Counted from the first letter of the stretch, positions 33,311 to 42,213 are shown. The stretch is DNA of 64,000 bases from Microbacterium telephonicum (GCF_003651225.1 NZ_RCDB01000003.1:786240-850239), one strand, 5' to 3'. The notes: generated from the letters alone by a model not told the origin. Made by a program: numbers and translations.

Positions 33311-34699
33311 ATGACGAGCGACGACGCTGCCTCCGACCGCCTGGGCATCCCGCGCGAGGCGGTGGACCGGCTCGTGCAGCGCCTCGAGGACGAGGGGCTC
33401 GACCCGCACGCGCTGATGATCACCCGCGGCGGGACGATCGCGTTCGAGGCCGCCTGGGCGCCGTATCGCAGCGGCGAGCCGGCGCTCGTCTACTCGGTGT
33501 CGAAGACGTGGACCGCCCTCGCGATCGGGCTGCTCGTCGACGACGGCCTGCTGCAGGTGGGGGACGACGCCGGCGCGATCCTGGGGCTGCCCAATCCGCA
33601 CGGCATCACGGTGCGACACCTGCTGACGATGAACACGGGACACACACCCGAGCAGATCGACGGCCTCGGGATGGACCCGGCGACCCTGCTGTCGACCCCG
33701 CCCGCGCACGCGCCCGGGTCGTTCTTCGCGTACAACTCCGACGCCACCTACGCCCTGTCGTGCATCGTCACGGCCGTCACGGGAGAGCGCGTGACCGACG
33801 TGCTGCGCCCCCGCCTGCTCGACCCGCTCGGCATCGGCGCGCGCTGGATGGCGCCGTGGCGCGGCCTCGAGCAGGGGTACTCCGGGTACCACCTCACCGT
33901 GCACGACCTCGCCCGGGTCGGCACGCTGCTGTGCGACGGCGGTGTCCGCGACGGTCGCCGTCTGGTCTCGCGGGAGTTCCTCGACGAACTCGCGCACGCC
34001 TGGTCGGACACGTCGGCGCACGAGGACCGCGCCCCCGACGACGACTGGACCCTCGGCTACGGCTACCAGGTGTGGCGGAGCACCCACGGATTCCGCCTCG
34101 ACGGTGCGTACGGGCAGTTCGGACTCGTCGTACCCGACCTCGACCTCGTCATCGCCTACCAGGGCGCGACGATGACGACGCAGGCGACACTGCGCGCGTT
34201 CTGGGAGCTGGTGGACGCGGTCGCGGCTGCCGGCGCGGCGTTCGATCCCGCGGCCGGGATCGTGCGTCCGGACGAGGTCGTGCGCGACAGCTGGGAGTCC
34301 CGCGACCGGCTCGTGCCGGCGCCCGACGGCGCGATGGCCGAGGCGGCCGGCTGGAGCCTCGATGAGGCCGCCGTGGGCTGGACGCTCACGATGCCGGAGC
34401 TCGGCGCGATCGCCGTCGCCCCCGACGACTGGGCCCGCACCGTGCTCACAGACGACCGTCCCGAGGTCGACGACCGCCCGCAGCCGGTGCCCGGCCCGGC
34501 GACCGCGCCCGGGCGCGCCGTGCACGTCGCCGCACGCGGCGAGCGCCGCCCCGACGGCGGCGTGCGCGTGCACGTCGTGAGCACGACCTCACCGCACCGC
34601 ATCCTCGTGGACGCCGCCGACGACGGCACGATCACCGCCGCCTGGCACACCGTGCCGCTGCAGGAGCGGCGGCTCGGCATCCTGCGCGTCCCCGCCTGA
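33311..34699 (+). CDS. Beta-lactamase-fold serine hydrolase (class C/EstB type)
   Basis: 462 aa. Nucleophile motif Ser62-Val-Ser-Lys65 (VYSVSKTW) and second motif in FFAYNSDATYALS, as in esterase and amide-hydrolase members of the family. The third motif HxG/KTG is replaced by a DGAYGQ-like segment. An extra C-terminal domain (about 360-462) carries strand-rich sequence ending HTVPLQERRLGILRVP. No signal peptide, so cytoplasmic, which speaks against a beta-lactam resistance role. Likely an esterase or peptide/amide hydrolase. Confidence 0.87.
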   Translation: MTSDDAASDRLGIPREAVDRLVQRLEDEGLDPHALMITRGGTIAFEAAWAPYRSGEPALVYSVSKTWTALAIGLLVDDGLLQVGDDAGAILGLPNPHGITVRHLLTMNTGHTPEQIDGLGMDPATLLSTPPAHAPGSFFAYNSDATYALSCIVTAVTGERVTDVLRPRLLDPLGIGARWMAPWRGLEQGYSGYHLTVHDLARVGTLLCDGGVRDGRRLVSREFLDELAHAWSDTSAHEDRAPDDDWTLGYGYQVWRSTHGFRLDGAYGQFGLVVPDLDLVIAYQGATMTTQATLRAFWELVDAVAAAGAAFDPAAGIVRPDEVVRDSWESRDRLVPAPDGAMAEAAGWSLDEAAVGWTLTMPELGAIAVAPDDWARTVLTDDRPEVDDRPQPVPGPATAPGRAVHVAARGERRPDGGVRVHVVSTTSPHRILVDAADDGTITAAWHTVPLQERRLGILRVPA

Positions 34700-34757
34700 T
34701 CGGCGGGTCGCCGTCGCGGCCGTCGCCGGCCCGGCCGGCCCGGTGTCAGTCGCGGTG

Positions 34758-36710
34758 TCAGTCGCGGTGGCGGGGCTTGCGCGGCGGCCGGTCGTCGCGG
34801 TCCTGACGCGGCCGGTCGCCGTAGTCGCGACGCGGACGGTCGTCGTGGTCCCGGCGGGGACGGTCGCCGTAGTCCCGGCGCGGCCGGTCGTCACGGCCCT
34901 GGTAGCCGCCGCCGTCGCGGTCGCGGCGACGGGGAGCCCCGGTGTCGAGGCGCAGGTCGATGAGCTGACCCGAGATGCGGGTGTCCTTCAGCCGTTCGAG
35001 CGTCTCGGCGGACAGGTCGGCGGGCAGCTCGACGAGCGAGAAGTCGGGGCGGATCTGGATCGCGCCGAAGTCGTCGCGGCGCAGACCCCCCTCGTTCGCG
35101 AGGGCGCCGACGATCTGGCGCGGCTCGACGCGCTGACGGCGGCCCACGGCGATGCGGTACGTCGCGAGGCGGCTGTCGCGCGGGCGACGCGGACGGTCGT
35201 CGCGGTCACTGCGGTCGTTCCGGTCGAAGCGGTCGCTGCGGTCGCCGCGGTCTCCGCGGTCGAACCGGTCACGCGCGGCGGGCTCGGGGTCGGGCTCGAG
35301 CAGCAGCGGCGACTCGCCCTGCGCGACGACGGCGAGCGCGGCGGCGACGTCGGCCTCGGGCACGTCGTGGTGACGCACGTAGTGGGCGATGATGTCGCGG
35401 AAACGCTCGACGCGGTCGGTCTGCGACAGCGCCTCGGTGATGCGGTCGTCGAAGCGGGCCAGACGCGTGACGTTGACGTCATCCGCGGTCGGCAGCTGCA
35501 TCTGCTCCATCGGCTGGCGCGTGGCCTTCTCGATGCGGGCGAGGAGCCCCCGCTCGCGCGGGGTGACGAAGCTGATCGCGTCGCCGGTGCGGCCGGCGCG
35601 CCCGGTGCGGCCGATGCGGTGCACGTACGGCTCGCTGTCGGTGGGGATGTCGAAGTTGACCACGTGGCTGATGCGGTCGACGTCGAGTCCGCGCGCGGCG
35701 ACGTCGGTCGCGACGAGGATGTCGAGCTTGCCCGACTTCAGCTGGTTGACGGTGCGCTCGCGCTGGGCCTGCGCGACGTCGCCGCTGATCGCGGCGGCCG
35801 AGTACCCGCGGGCGCGCAGTTTCTCGGCGAGCTCCTCGGTGATGCTCTTGGTGCGCACGAAGATGATCATCCCCTCGAAGTTCTCGACCTCGAGGATGCG
35901 GGTGAGGGCGTCGACCTTCTGCTGGAACGAGACGACGAGGTACCGCTGGCGGATGTTCGCGGAGGTCTGCGTCTTCGCCTTGACCGTGATCTCCTCGGGC
36001 ATGTTCAGGTACTGCTGCGACATGCGGCGGATGGCGGGCGGCATCGTCGCGGAGAACAGCGCGACCTGCTTGGTGTCGGGGGTGTCGGCGAGGATCGTCT
36101 CGACGTCCTCCGCGAAGCCCATCTGCAGCATCTCGTCGGCCTCGTCGAGCACGAGGAACTTCAGCTCCGACAGGTCGAGGGTGCCCTTGTCGAGGTGGTC
36201 CATGATGCGGCCGGGGGTGCCGACGACGATGTGCACACCGCGGCGCAGCGCCGACAGCTGCACGCCGTAGCCCTGCCCACCGTAGACGGGGAGGATGTGC
36301 ACGCCCTTCATCCGCGAGGCGTACTTCTCGAACGCCTCGCACACCTGCAGCGCGAGCTCGCGCGTCGGGGCGAGCACGAGGGCCTGCGGGGTCTTCTGCG
36401 TCACGTCGAGCTGCGCGAGCACCGGCAGCGCGAACGCCGCCGTCTTTCCGGTGCCGGTCTGGGCCATGCCGACGACGTCGCGACCTGCCAGCAGCGGCGG
36501 GATCGTCGCCGCCTGGATCGCCGACGGCGTCTCGTAGCCGACGTCGTCGAGTGCCTTGAGCACGGCGCCCTCGAGCCCCAGGTCGGCGAAGGTCGGGCCG
36601 GCCGGCTCCTCGACCGGGGCATCGACGGATGCCTCCACGGGAGCCTCGGCGGTGTCGTCTGCGAAGTCGTCGGTCGTCGGGTCCTGCGGGGCGGATTCGT
36701 CGGAAGTCAC
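34758..36710 (-). CDS. deaD: DEAD-box RNA helicase DeaD/CsdA type
   Basis: 650 aa. Acidic N-terminal tail, then a complete DEAD-box core: Q-motif GYETPSAIQAATIP, Walker A AQTGTGKT, VLDEADEML, SATM, and the HRIGRTGRAGR motif VI. A DbpA-like RNA-binding domain (ATYRIAVGRRQRVEPRQIVGALAN) lies between two low-complexity basic tracts rich in RDDRPRR and RGDR units. These tails resemble those of cold-shock helicases that act on ribosome assembly and mRNA structure. GTG start at 36710 with TACCCT 5 nt upstream, probably leaderless. Confidence 0.95.
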   Translation of the reverse strand: MTSDESAPQDPTTDDFADDTAEAPVEASVDAPVEEPAGPTFADLGLEGAVLKALDDVGYETPSAIQAATIPPLLAGRDVVGMAQTGTGKTAAFALPVLAQLDVTQKTPQALVLAPTRELALQVCEAFEKYASRMKGVHILPVYGGQGYGVQLSALRRGVHIVVGTPGRIMDHLDKGTLDLSELKFLVLDEADEMLQMGFAEDVETILADTPDTKQVALFSATMPPAIRRMSQQYLNMPEEITVKAKTQTSANIRQRYLVVSFQQKVDALTRILEVENFEGMIIFVRTKSITEELAEKLRARGYSAAAISGDVAQAQRERTVNQLKSGKLDILVATDVAARGLDVDRISHVVNFDIPTDSEPYVHRIGRTGRAGRTGDAISFVTPRERGLLARIEKATRQPMEQMQLPTADDVNVTRLARFDDRITEALSQTDRVERFRDIIAHYVRHHDVPEADVAAALAVVAQGESPLLLEPDPEPAARDRFDRGDRGDRSDRFDRNDRSDRDDRPRRPRDSRLATYRIAVGRRQRVEPRQIVGALANEGGLRRDDFGAIQIRPDFSLVELPADLSAETLERLKDTRISGQLIDLRLDTGAPRRRDRDGGGYQGRDDRPRRDYGDRPRRDHDDRPRRDYGDRPRQDRDDRPPRKPRHRD

Positions 36711-36715
36711 GTCTC

Positions 36716-36721
36716 AGGGTA
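36716..36721 (-). promoter_or_regulatory. -10 box TACCCT of leaderless deaD
   Basis: TACCCT (minus strand) ends 5 nt before the GTG at 36710. Confidence 0.4.
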
Positions 36722-36764
36722 GCCCGCCCCGCCTGAGAATCGGGGGTCGGCATCCGTGGGCGAT

Positions 36765-36798
36765 GATCGTATACGATCGCGCCGTCCGCGGGTATACT
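36765..36798 (+). promoter_or_regulatory. Palindromic operator and promoter of the ThDP enzyme gene
   Basis: GATCGTATACGATC (36765-36778) is a perfect 14-bp palindrome. A near-consensus -10 box TATACT is at 36793-36798, placing the palindrome across the -35 position, where a repressor would block polymerase. A 10-of-12 match to ATCGTATACGAT lies before the FAH-RraA gene (42249-42260). The GntR/FCD regulator encoded at 43781 is the likely ligand-controlled binder (inference). Confidence 0.6.
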
Positions 36799-36916
36799 CA
36801 GGACGTCCGGCCGCGACGACCGCCGCCGGTGCCCGCAAAAGGGGCACGCAGCCACCGCATCGCCGCGGACGCGAGACACATACGGCATCCGTCCACCCGT
36901 CCGTTTCGGAGTCCCC

Positions 36917-38665
36917 ATGCCCACCGTGTCCGCACACGTCGCCCTCACCCTCGCCCGTCACATCGACCACGTCTTCGGGGTGATGGGCAACGGCAACGCC
37001 CACTTCCTCGACGCGCTCGAGCGTGCCACCGACGTGCACTACACCGCCGTGCGCCACGAAGCCGGCGGTGTCGTCGCCGCCGACGCCCACTTCCGCGCGG
37101 GCGGCGGGCTCGCGGCGGCGACCGCCACCTACGGCGCCGGCTTCACCAACACGCTGACCGCCCTCGCCGAGGCGGTGCAGGCGCACGTGCCGCTCATCCT
37201 CGTCGTCGGCGACGAGCCGACGTCGGGTCCGCGCCCGTGGGACGTCGACCAGATCGCGCTCGCGTCGGCCGTCGGCGCACGCACCTACACGGTCGGCCGG
37301 GCCGACGCCGCCGCGACGACGGTCATCGCCATCGAGCACGCCCTCGCCTACCGCGTGCCGACGGTGCTCGCGATCCCCTACGACGTCGCGAAGCTCGAGG
37401 CGGGCGCGGTGCCCGAGGCGCCCGAACCGCGCGTGCCGGCCCCGCTCACCCCGGTCTCGCCCTTCGCCGTCGCGACCCTCGACGGCATCGCCGACGCCCT
37501 CGCGAGTGCGCGGCGTCCGATGCTCATCGCCGGCCGCGGCGCATGGCTGGCCGGAGCGGGCTCCGCCCTCGACGCCCTCGCCGACGCGACCGGCGCCCTC
37601 ACCGCCACGACCGCGCTCGGCCGCGGCGTCTTCTCACGCGGCGAGTACGACCTCGGGGTGACCGGCGGCTTCGGCGCCGACGGAGCCATGGAGCTCATCG
37701 CGCGCGCCGACGTCGCCGTCGTGTTCGGCGCCTCGCTCAACCAGTTCACGATGCGCTTCGGCGCGCTCTTCTCCCCCGGCACGCGCATCGTGCAGGTCGA
37801 CACCGCCCCCGCCGCGACCCATCCGCACGTCGGCACCTACCTGCGGGCGGATGCCGCCGTCGCCGCCGCCGCGCTCGTCGAGCGCCTGGCCGCGCGCCTC
37901 GCCGCCGCGCGCGCGTCGGCCTCGGACGCGTCGGCCTCGAGAAACCACTCCGGCACCGAGAAACCAACGCACGACGTGAGTCTCGCGACGGGAGTGGTTT
38001 CTCGCGAGCGGTGGTGCAGCGCCGACGACGTGGCGACGGCGCGCGGCTACGCGGCCGGGGAGCGGGCGGCATCCGACGGGCGCCTCGACCCGCGCTCGGC
38101 GGCAGCACGCCTCGGGCAGCTGCTCCCCGACGACCGGGTGGTCGTCTCCGACGGTGGTCACTTCATCGGCTGGGCGAACATGTACTGGCCGGTCGCCTCG
38201 CCCGACCGGATGATGATGATCGGCACGGCCTACCAGTCGATCGGCCTCGGATTCCCCTCCGTCGCCGGTGCGGCGCTGGCCCGACCGGAGTCGACGGTCG
38301 TGCTCACCACCGGCGACGGCGGCGGGCTCATGGCGCTCGCCGACCTCGAGACGGCGGTGCGGGTGGCCGCCGGCCGCGGGCTCGCGGTGGTGTGGAACGA
38401 CAACGCCTACGGCGCCGAGATCCACCTGTACGGCGCGCAGGGCCTCGCCCGCGAGCCGATGCTCATCCCCGAGGTCGACTTCGCAGGGCTCGCCGCCGCG
38501 GTCGGTGCCGACGGCGTCGTCGTGCGCACCCTCGACGACCTCGCGGCGCTCGAGCGCTGGGCGGCGACCCCCGTGTCCGACCGCCGGTTCCTGCTGCTGG
38601 ACCTCCGCATCAGCGGCGCCGTGCGCGCCCCGTACCAGGACGAGATCCTGCGTGTGAACTCCTGA
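36917..38665 (+). CDS. Thiamine-diphosphate-dependent enzyme (acetolactate synthase-like) with palindromic insert
   Basis: 582 aa. Three-domain ThDP fold: Pyr domain with the activating Glu in AVRHEAGGVV (near residue 52), a central domain (about 190-340), and a PP domain with the ThDP/Mg motif TTGDGGGLMALADLETAVR...NDNAYG. The FAD-binding features of true acetolactate synthase are not obvious. Residues 341-363, in the linker before the PP domain, are encoded by an inverted-repeat element. Placement beside aromatic-acid genes and a shared operator suggest a 2-keto acid decarboxylase or lyase feeding the homoprotocatechuate pathway (for example a hydroxyphenylpyruvate-type substrate); this is inference. 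There is a 118-nt leader after the -10 box. Confidence 0.82.
   Translation: MPTVSAHVALTLARHIDHVFGVMGNGNAHFLDALERATDVHYTAVRHEAGGVVAADAHFRAGGGLAAATATYGAGFTNTLTALAEAVQAHVPLILVVGDEPTSGPRPWDVDQIALASAVGARTYTVGRADAAATTVIAIEHALAYRVPTVLAIPYDVAKLEAGAVPEAPEPRVPAPLTPVSPFAVATLDGIADALASARRPMLIAGRGAWLAGAGSALDALADATGALTATTALGRGVFSRGEYDLGVTGGFGADGAMELIARADVAVVFGASLNQFTMRFGALFSPGTRIVQVDTAPAATHPHVGTYLRADAAVAAAALVERLAARLAAARASASDASASRNHSGTEKPTHDVSLATGVVSRERWCSADDVATARGYAAGERAASDGRLDPRSAAARLGQLLPDDRVVVSDGGHFIGWANMYWPVASPDRMMMIGTAYQSIGLGFPSVAGAALARPESTVVLTTGDGGGLMALADLETAVRVAAGRGLAVVWNDNAYGAEIHLYGAQGLAREPMLIPEVDFAGLAAAVGADGVVVRTLDDLAALERWAATPVSDRRFLLLDLRISGAVRAPYQDEILRVNS
37938..38004. repeat. Palindromic element C, in-frame in the ThDP enzyme gene
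   Basis: CGAGAAACCACTCC (37938-37951) and its perfect complement GGAGTGGTTTCTCG (37991-38004) flank a 39-nt spacer that carries a third partial copy, CCGAGAAACCA. The element encodes 23 residues without a stop in the interdomain linker. Confidence 0.7.
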
Positions 38666-38668
38666 CGC

Positions 38669-38843
38669 CGTTCACAACTCCGGAGTTCCGAGGTCGGGCC
38701 GGATGCACGGCCCGACCGAACTCCTCCACTTCGGGTGGCGGCCGCCCGGCGACGCCCGTGATTCCGGGGAGGACGGGCCGCGCGGTCGACGGAGTGGAGG
38801 AGTTGCGGCGCGGGCGCCGGCCGGATCTCCGGAGTTGTGAACG
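38669..38843. repeat. Palindromic element A2, composite, between convergent genes
   Basis: Perfect 17-bp terminal inverted repeat CGTTCACAACTCCGGAG (38669-38685) and complement (38827-38843). Inside lie a 9-bp hairpin GGTCGGGCC/GGCCCGACC (38692-38717) and a 12-bp pair AACTCCTCCACT/AGTGGAGGAGTT (38719-38730, 38793-38804). Its right end is identical over 19 bp to element A1 in the ABC-F gene. It starts 3 nt after the ThDP gene stop and fills the space to the monooxygenase stop, so it may also terminate both transcripts. Confidence 0.72.
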
Positions 38844-38865
38844 CGCCGGCCCGCGCACCCCGGGC

Positions 38866-40764
38866 TCAGCGGGCGGCGGATGCCGGGCGCAGCGCCCCGG
38901 CGAAGAACGCGGCGAGCTCGTCGGTCGCCGTCAGCGGCAGCACGGCCGCCACGTACTGGTCGGGCCGCACCACGACGACCACGCCGTCCCGCGACAGCGC
39001 GCGCTCGTCGAAGATGTCGACGCGGTTCCAGGCGCTCGGGGCGGCGGCGAACACCTTCTCCCAGTCGACGAGGCCGAGCGGACCGCTGCGGGGTCGGAAC
39101 AGGGCCGGCACCCGCGCGACGTCGACGTCTTCGTGCGCCTGCTGGTAGACGACCTTGACGTCGAAGACGGCGTCGACGTCGGCGCCCGCCGGCGTGTGCC
39201 GCGCGACGAAACCCTCCTCGGAGCCCGCCCACGCGGCCCAGTCCGCGAGCGCCGAGGGCACCCCGGGCGCGGCGGCGTCGGCGAACGCGTACACCCGCCA
39301 GCGGCCGTCGGCCTTCGCATGGTGCCCGAGGTGCACGGCGTTGCCGTCGGCGACCAGGGACACCGTCGCGCTCTGGAACCGCTTGCCGAGAGGGAAGCCT
39401 CCCGCGAGGTGCTGATGCTCGGCACCGCCGACGATCGCCGACGGCCCGTACTGCGTCATGAATCCCGACGGGAATTCGGCGGTCGCGAGGTAGTAGGTCG
39501 CGAGCTCGCCGGGATCGGAGATCTCCTCGGGTTTGCGCGCCATGAGCGCCGACCATTCGCGGTCGAAGTCGATGAGCTGCTGTGCGACGGGCCGGCGCTC
39601 GGCCGCGTAGGTCGCCAGCAGGTCCGGATCGGCGAGGCCGGTGAGCACGTGGCCGAGCTTCCAGCCGAGGTTGAACCCGTCCTGCATCGACACGTTCATG
39701 CCCTGACCGGCCTTCGCACTGTGGGTGTGGCAGGCGTCGCCGGTGAGGAAGACCCGCGGATGCCGGCGCTCCCCCGCATCGACGTCGTCGAAGCCGTCGG
39801 TGACCCGATGACCGACCTCGTACACGCTGTGCCACGCCACCTCCTTCACCTCGACCGTGTAGGGGTGCAGGATCTCGTTCGCGCGGCGGATGACCTCGTC
39901 GAGCGGGGTCTGCCGCACCCGGTGCGCGTCGTCTTCGGCGACGGCGCCGAGGTCGATGTACATGCGGCTGAGGTAGCCGCCTTCGCGCGGGATGTGCAGG
40001 ATGTTGCCCGCCGAGGAGTTGATGGCGCATTTGGTGCGCCAGTCGGGGAAGTCGGTCTCGACGAGCACGTCCATCACGCCCCAGGCGTGCAGGGAGACGC
40101 CGCCGACGTGCACACGTCCGATCGCCTCGCGCACGCCGCTGCGGGCCCCGTCGCAGCCGGCGACGTACTTCGCGTGGATCGTGCGCTCCTCGCCGGCGCG
40201 CGGCCCCGCGACGTGCCGCACGCGCACGGCGACGGGGTATTCGCCCTCGCCGACGGTGAGCCCCAGGAATTCGACGCCGTAGTCCGGCTCGATGCGGCCG
40301 GGCCCGTATGCCGCGGCTTCGGCGAAGTAGTCGAGCACGCGCGCCTGGTTGACGATGAGGTGCGGGAACTCGCTGATCTGCAGCGCGTAGTCCTCCGTGC
40401 GGGCGGTGCGCACGATGTTCTCGGGGTGCTCCGGGTCGGGGCCCCAGAAGTTCATGTACGCGATGTTGTACGCCTCGGCGACGATGCGCTCCGCGAACCC
40501 GAACGCCTGGAACGTCTCGACGCTGCGCGGCTGGATGCCGTCGGCCTGACCGCGCACAAGTCGTCCGTCGCGCCGCTCGATGATGCGCGTCGTCACCTGC
40601 GGGAACTGCGACATCTGCGCGGCCAGCAGCATCCCCGCCGGCCCCGACCCGACGATGAGCACATCGGTGCGGTCGGGGAGGTCGGCCGGGCGCTCCGTGC
40701 CGGTGTCGGATGCCGGGAGCACCCGCGGGTCGCCCGACACGTAGCCGTGGTGGTGGAACTGCAT
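38866..40764 (-). CDS. FAD-dependent aromatic hydroxylase (phenol 2-monooxygenase / 3-hydroxybenzoate 4-monooxygenase family)
   Basis: 632 aa, single-component flavoprotein hydroxylase. FAD-binding GxGxxG as LIVGSGPAGMLLA (about 36), the DG motif in AGCDGARSGVR, and the second FAD motif FLTGDACHTHSAKAGQGMNVSMQD. A C-terminal thioredoxin-like dimerisation domain (from about residue 440) is typical of phenol hydroxylase and MobA-type enzymes of about 640 aa. The N-terminus MQFHHHGYVSGDP also recalls MobA. In this cluster it probably hydroxylates a monohydroxyphenylacetate to homoprotocatechuate, in place of two-component HpaBC; substrate is inference. In operon with the MHS transporter (19-nt gap). 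Confidence 0.88.
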   Translation of the reverse strand: MQFHHHGYVSGDPRVLPASDTGTERPADLPDRTDVLIVGSGPAGMLLAAQMSQFPQVTTRIIERRDGRLVRGQADGIQPRSVETFQAFGFAERIVAEAYNIAYMNFWGPDPEHPENIVRTARTEDYALQISEFPHLIVNQARVLDYFAEAAAYGPGRIEPDYGVEFLGLTVGEGEYPVAVRVRHVAGPRAGEERTIHAKYVAGCDGARSGVREAIGRVHVGGVSLHAWGVMDVLVETDFPDWRTKCAINSSAGNILHIPREGGYLSRMYIDLGAVAEDDAHRVRQTPLDEVIRRANEILHPYTVEVKEVAWHSVYEVGHRVTDGFDDVDAGERRHPRVFLTGDACHTHSAKAGQGMNVSMQDGFNLGWKLGHVLTGLADPDLLATYAAERRPVAQQLIDFDREWSALMARKPEEISDPGELATYYLATAEFPSGFMTQYGPSAIVGGAEHQHLAGGFPLGKRFQSATVSLVADGNAVHLGHHAKADGRWRVYAFADAAAPGVPSALADWAAWAGSEEGFVARHTPAGADVDAVFDVKVVYQQAHEDVDVARVPALFRPRSGPLGLVDWEKVFAAAPSAWNRVDIFDERALSRDGVVVVVRPDQYVAAVLPLTATDELAAFFAGALRPASAAR

Positions 40765-40783
40765 CGCGTGGCCCTTCCGGTGA

Positions 40784-42178
40784 TCAGGCCTTGGCGAGCC
40801 CGTAGACGGGGCTCTTCTCCTGCTCGGCCTCGTGGTCGGGGCCGAGCGGGATGCCGCTGCGGTCCTTGAGCAGCAGCGTCGCGACGAGGCCGAGCACCGT
40901 CATGCCCGCGAGGTACCAGGTGACGCCCATGGTCGAGCCGGTCGCCTGCACGATCGCCTGGGCGATGGTCGGCGCGAAGGCGCCGCCGAGGATCGCCCCG
41001 ATCGCGTACGAGATCGAGACGCCCGAGAAGCGGATCGAGGCGGGGAAGAGCTCGGAGTACAGCGCGGCCTGCGGCCCGTAGGTGAATCCGAGACCGACGG
41101 TGAGCACGACCAGGCCCAGGGTGAGGTTCACGATCGAGCCCGAGTTGACGAGCGGGAACAGCAGGAACACGCCCGCCAGCTGCAGCACCCAGCCGATGAT
41201 GTAGGTGGTGCGGCGGCCGATGCGGTCGGAGAGCCAGCCGGCGATCCACGTGAACACGAGCCACGAGACGGCCGAGAGGGTGACGGCGCCGAGCACGTCG
41301 GCGGTGGTGAGACCGACCGGCCCGTTCGGGTCGGTCGCGTAGCGCTGGATGTAGCCGCCGGTGGTCATGTAGCCGACGGCGTTGTTGCCGGCGAAGACGA
41401 ACGCGGCGATGACCACCAGCAGCGCGTGCTTACGGAACAGCTGCACGATCGGCATCCGGGTCTCTTCCTTGCGCTCGGCGAGCTCGGTGAACACCGGGCT
41501 CTCCTCGACGCGGCGGCGGATGTAGTAGCCGACGAGGATGAGCACGACCGACAGCAGGAACGGCACGCGCCAGCCCCACGCGAGGAACGCGTCGCCGGGG
41601 GCGATGAGCGCCATCAGCCCCATGACGCCGGAGGCCAGCAGCAGGCCGAGGGGCACGCCGATCTGCGGCGAGGCGCCGAACAGCCCACGCTTGGTCTTGG
41701 GGGCGTGCTCGACGGCCATCAGCACGGCGCCGCCCCACTCGCCGCCGGCGGAGATGCCCTGCAGGATGCGGAGCGTGATCAGCAGGATCGGCGCGGCCAT
41801 GCCGATCGCGGCATACGTCGGCAGCAGACCGACCAGCGTCGTCGCGACGCCCATCAGGACGAGGGTGAGCATCAGCACGAGGCGGCGGCCGTACTTGTCG
41901 CCGAGGTGCCCCGCGAGGAAGGCGCCGAAGGGGCGGAAGAGGAAGCTGATGCCGACCGTGATGAACGACAGGATCTGCGCGAATCCCTCGCCGGCCGGGG
42001 CGAAGAACAGCTGACCGAACACGAGGCCGGCGGCCGAGGCGTAGATGAAGAAGTCGTACCACTCGACGGTGGTGCCGACGACCGTCGCGAACACGACGCG
42101 TCGGCGATCGGCGTGGGTGGCGATCGTGCCGGTGGGGGTGAAGCCCTCCGGGACTCTGCGGGAGGCGGGTGCGCTCAT
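40784..42178 (-). CDS. MFS transporter, metabolite:H+ symporter (MHS) type
   Basis: 464 aa with 12 helices. VVFATVVGTTVEWYDFFIY in helix 1, the loop GHLGDKYGRR (MFS motif A) and RILQGISAGGEWGGA are typical of the MHS subfamily (ShiA/ProP/KgtP relatives), which import organic acids and osmolytes with protons. Position beside the hydroxylase and divergent from the hpa genes suggests uptake of the aromatic acid substrate. ATG at 42178; the 112-nt divergent spacer holds the operator. Confidence 0.9.
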   Translation of the reverse strand: MSAPASRRVPEGFTPTGTIATHADRRRVVFATVVGTTVEWYDFFIYASAAGLVFGQLFFAPAGEGFAQILSFITVGISFLFRPFGAFLAGHLGDKYGRRLVLMLTLVLMGVATTLVGLLPTYAAIGMAAPILLITLRILQGISAGGEWGGAVLMAVEHAPKTKRGLFGASPQIGVPLGLLLASGVMGLMALIAPGDAFLAWGWRVPFLLSVVLILVGYYIRRRVEESPVFTELAERKEETRMPIVQLFRKHALLVVIAAFVFAGNNAVGYMTTGGYIQRYATDPNGPVGLTTADVLGAVTLSAVSWLVFTWIAGWLSDRIGRRTTYIIGWVLQLAGVFLLFPLVNSGSIVNLTLGLVVLTVGLGFTYGPQAALYSELFPASIRFSGVSISYAIGAILGGAFAPTIAQAIVQATGSTMGVTWYLAGMTVLGLVATLLLKDRSGIPLGPDHEAEQEKSPVYGLAKA

Positions 42179-42213
42179 GGTCGTTGACTCCTATGTCGAT
42201 CCGACGTCTTCGT

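Noticed and set aside
33311..34699. Call as beta-lactam resistance enzyme
   Set aside because: It has SxxK but no signal peptide and no proper third motif, so a cytoplasmic esterase or amidase is more likely.
34741..34764. Duplicate GGTGTCAGTCGC at the deaD stop as a regulatory repeat
   Set aside because: It is a short 12-nt direct duplication in low-complexity DNA next to the repetitive RDDRPRR-coding tail; nothing further supports a function.
37938..38004. Reading the insert as a frameshift or assembly error in the ThDP gene
   Set aside because: The frame continues on both sides into conserved domains, and the insert is a perfect inverted repeat, so it is a real in-frame element.
36556..40869. 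Long plus-strand frame spanning deaD, the ThDP gene and the monooxygenase
   Set aside because: It crosses several well-supported genes in other frames and has no recognisable domain.
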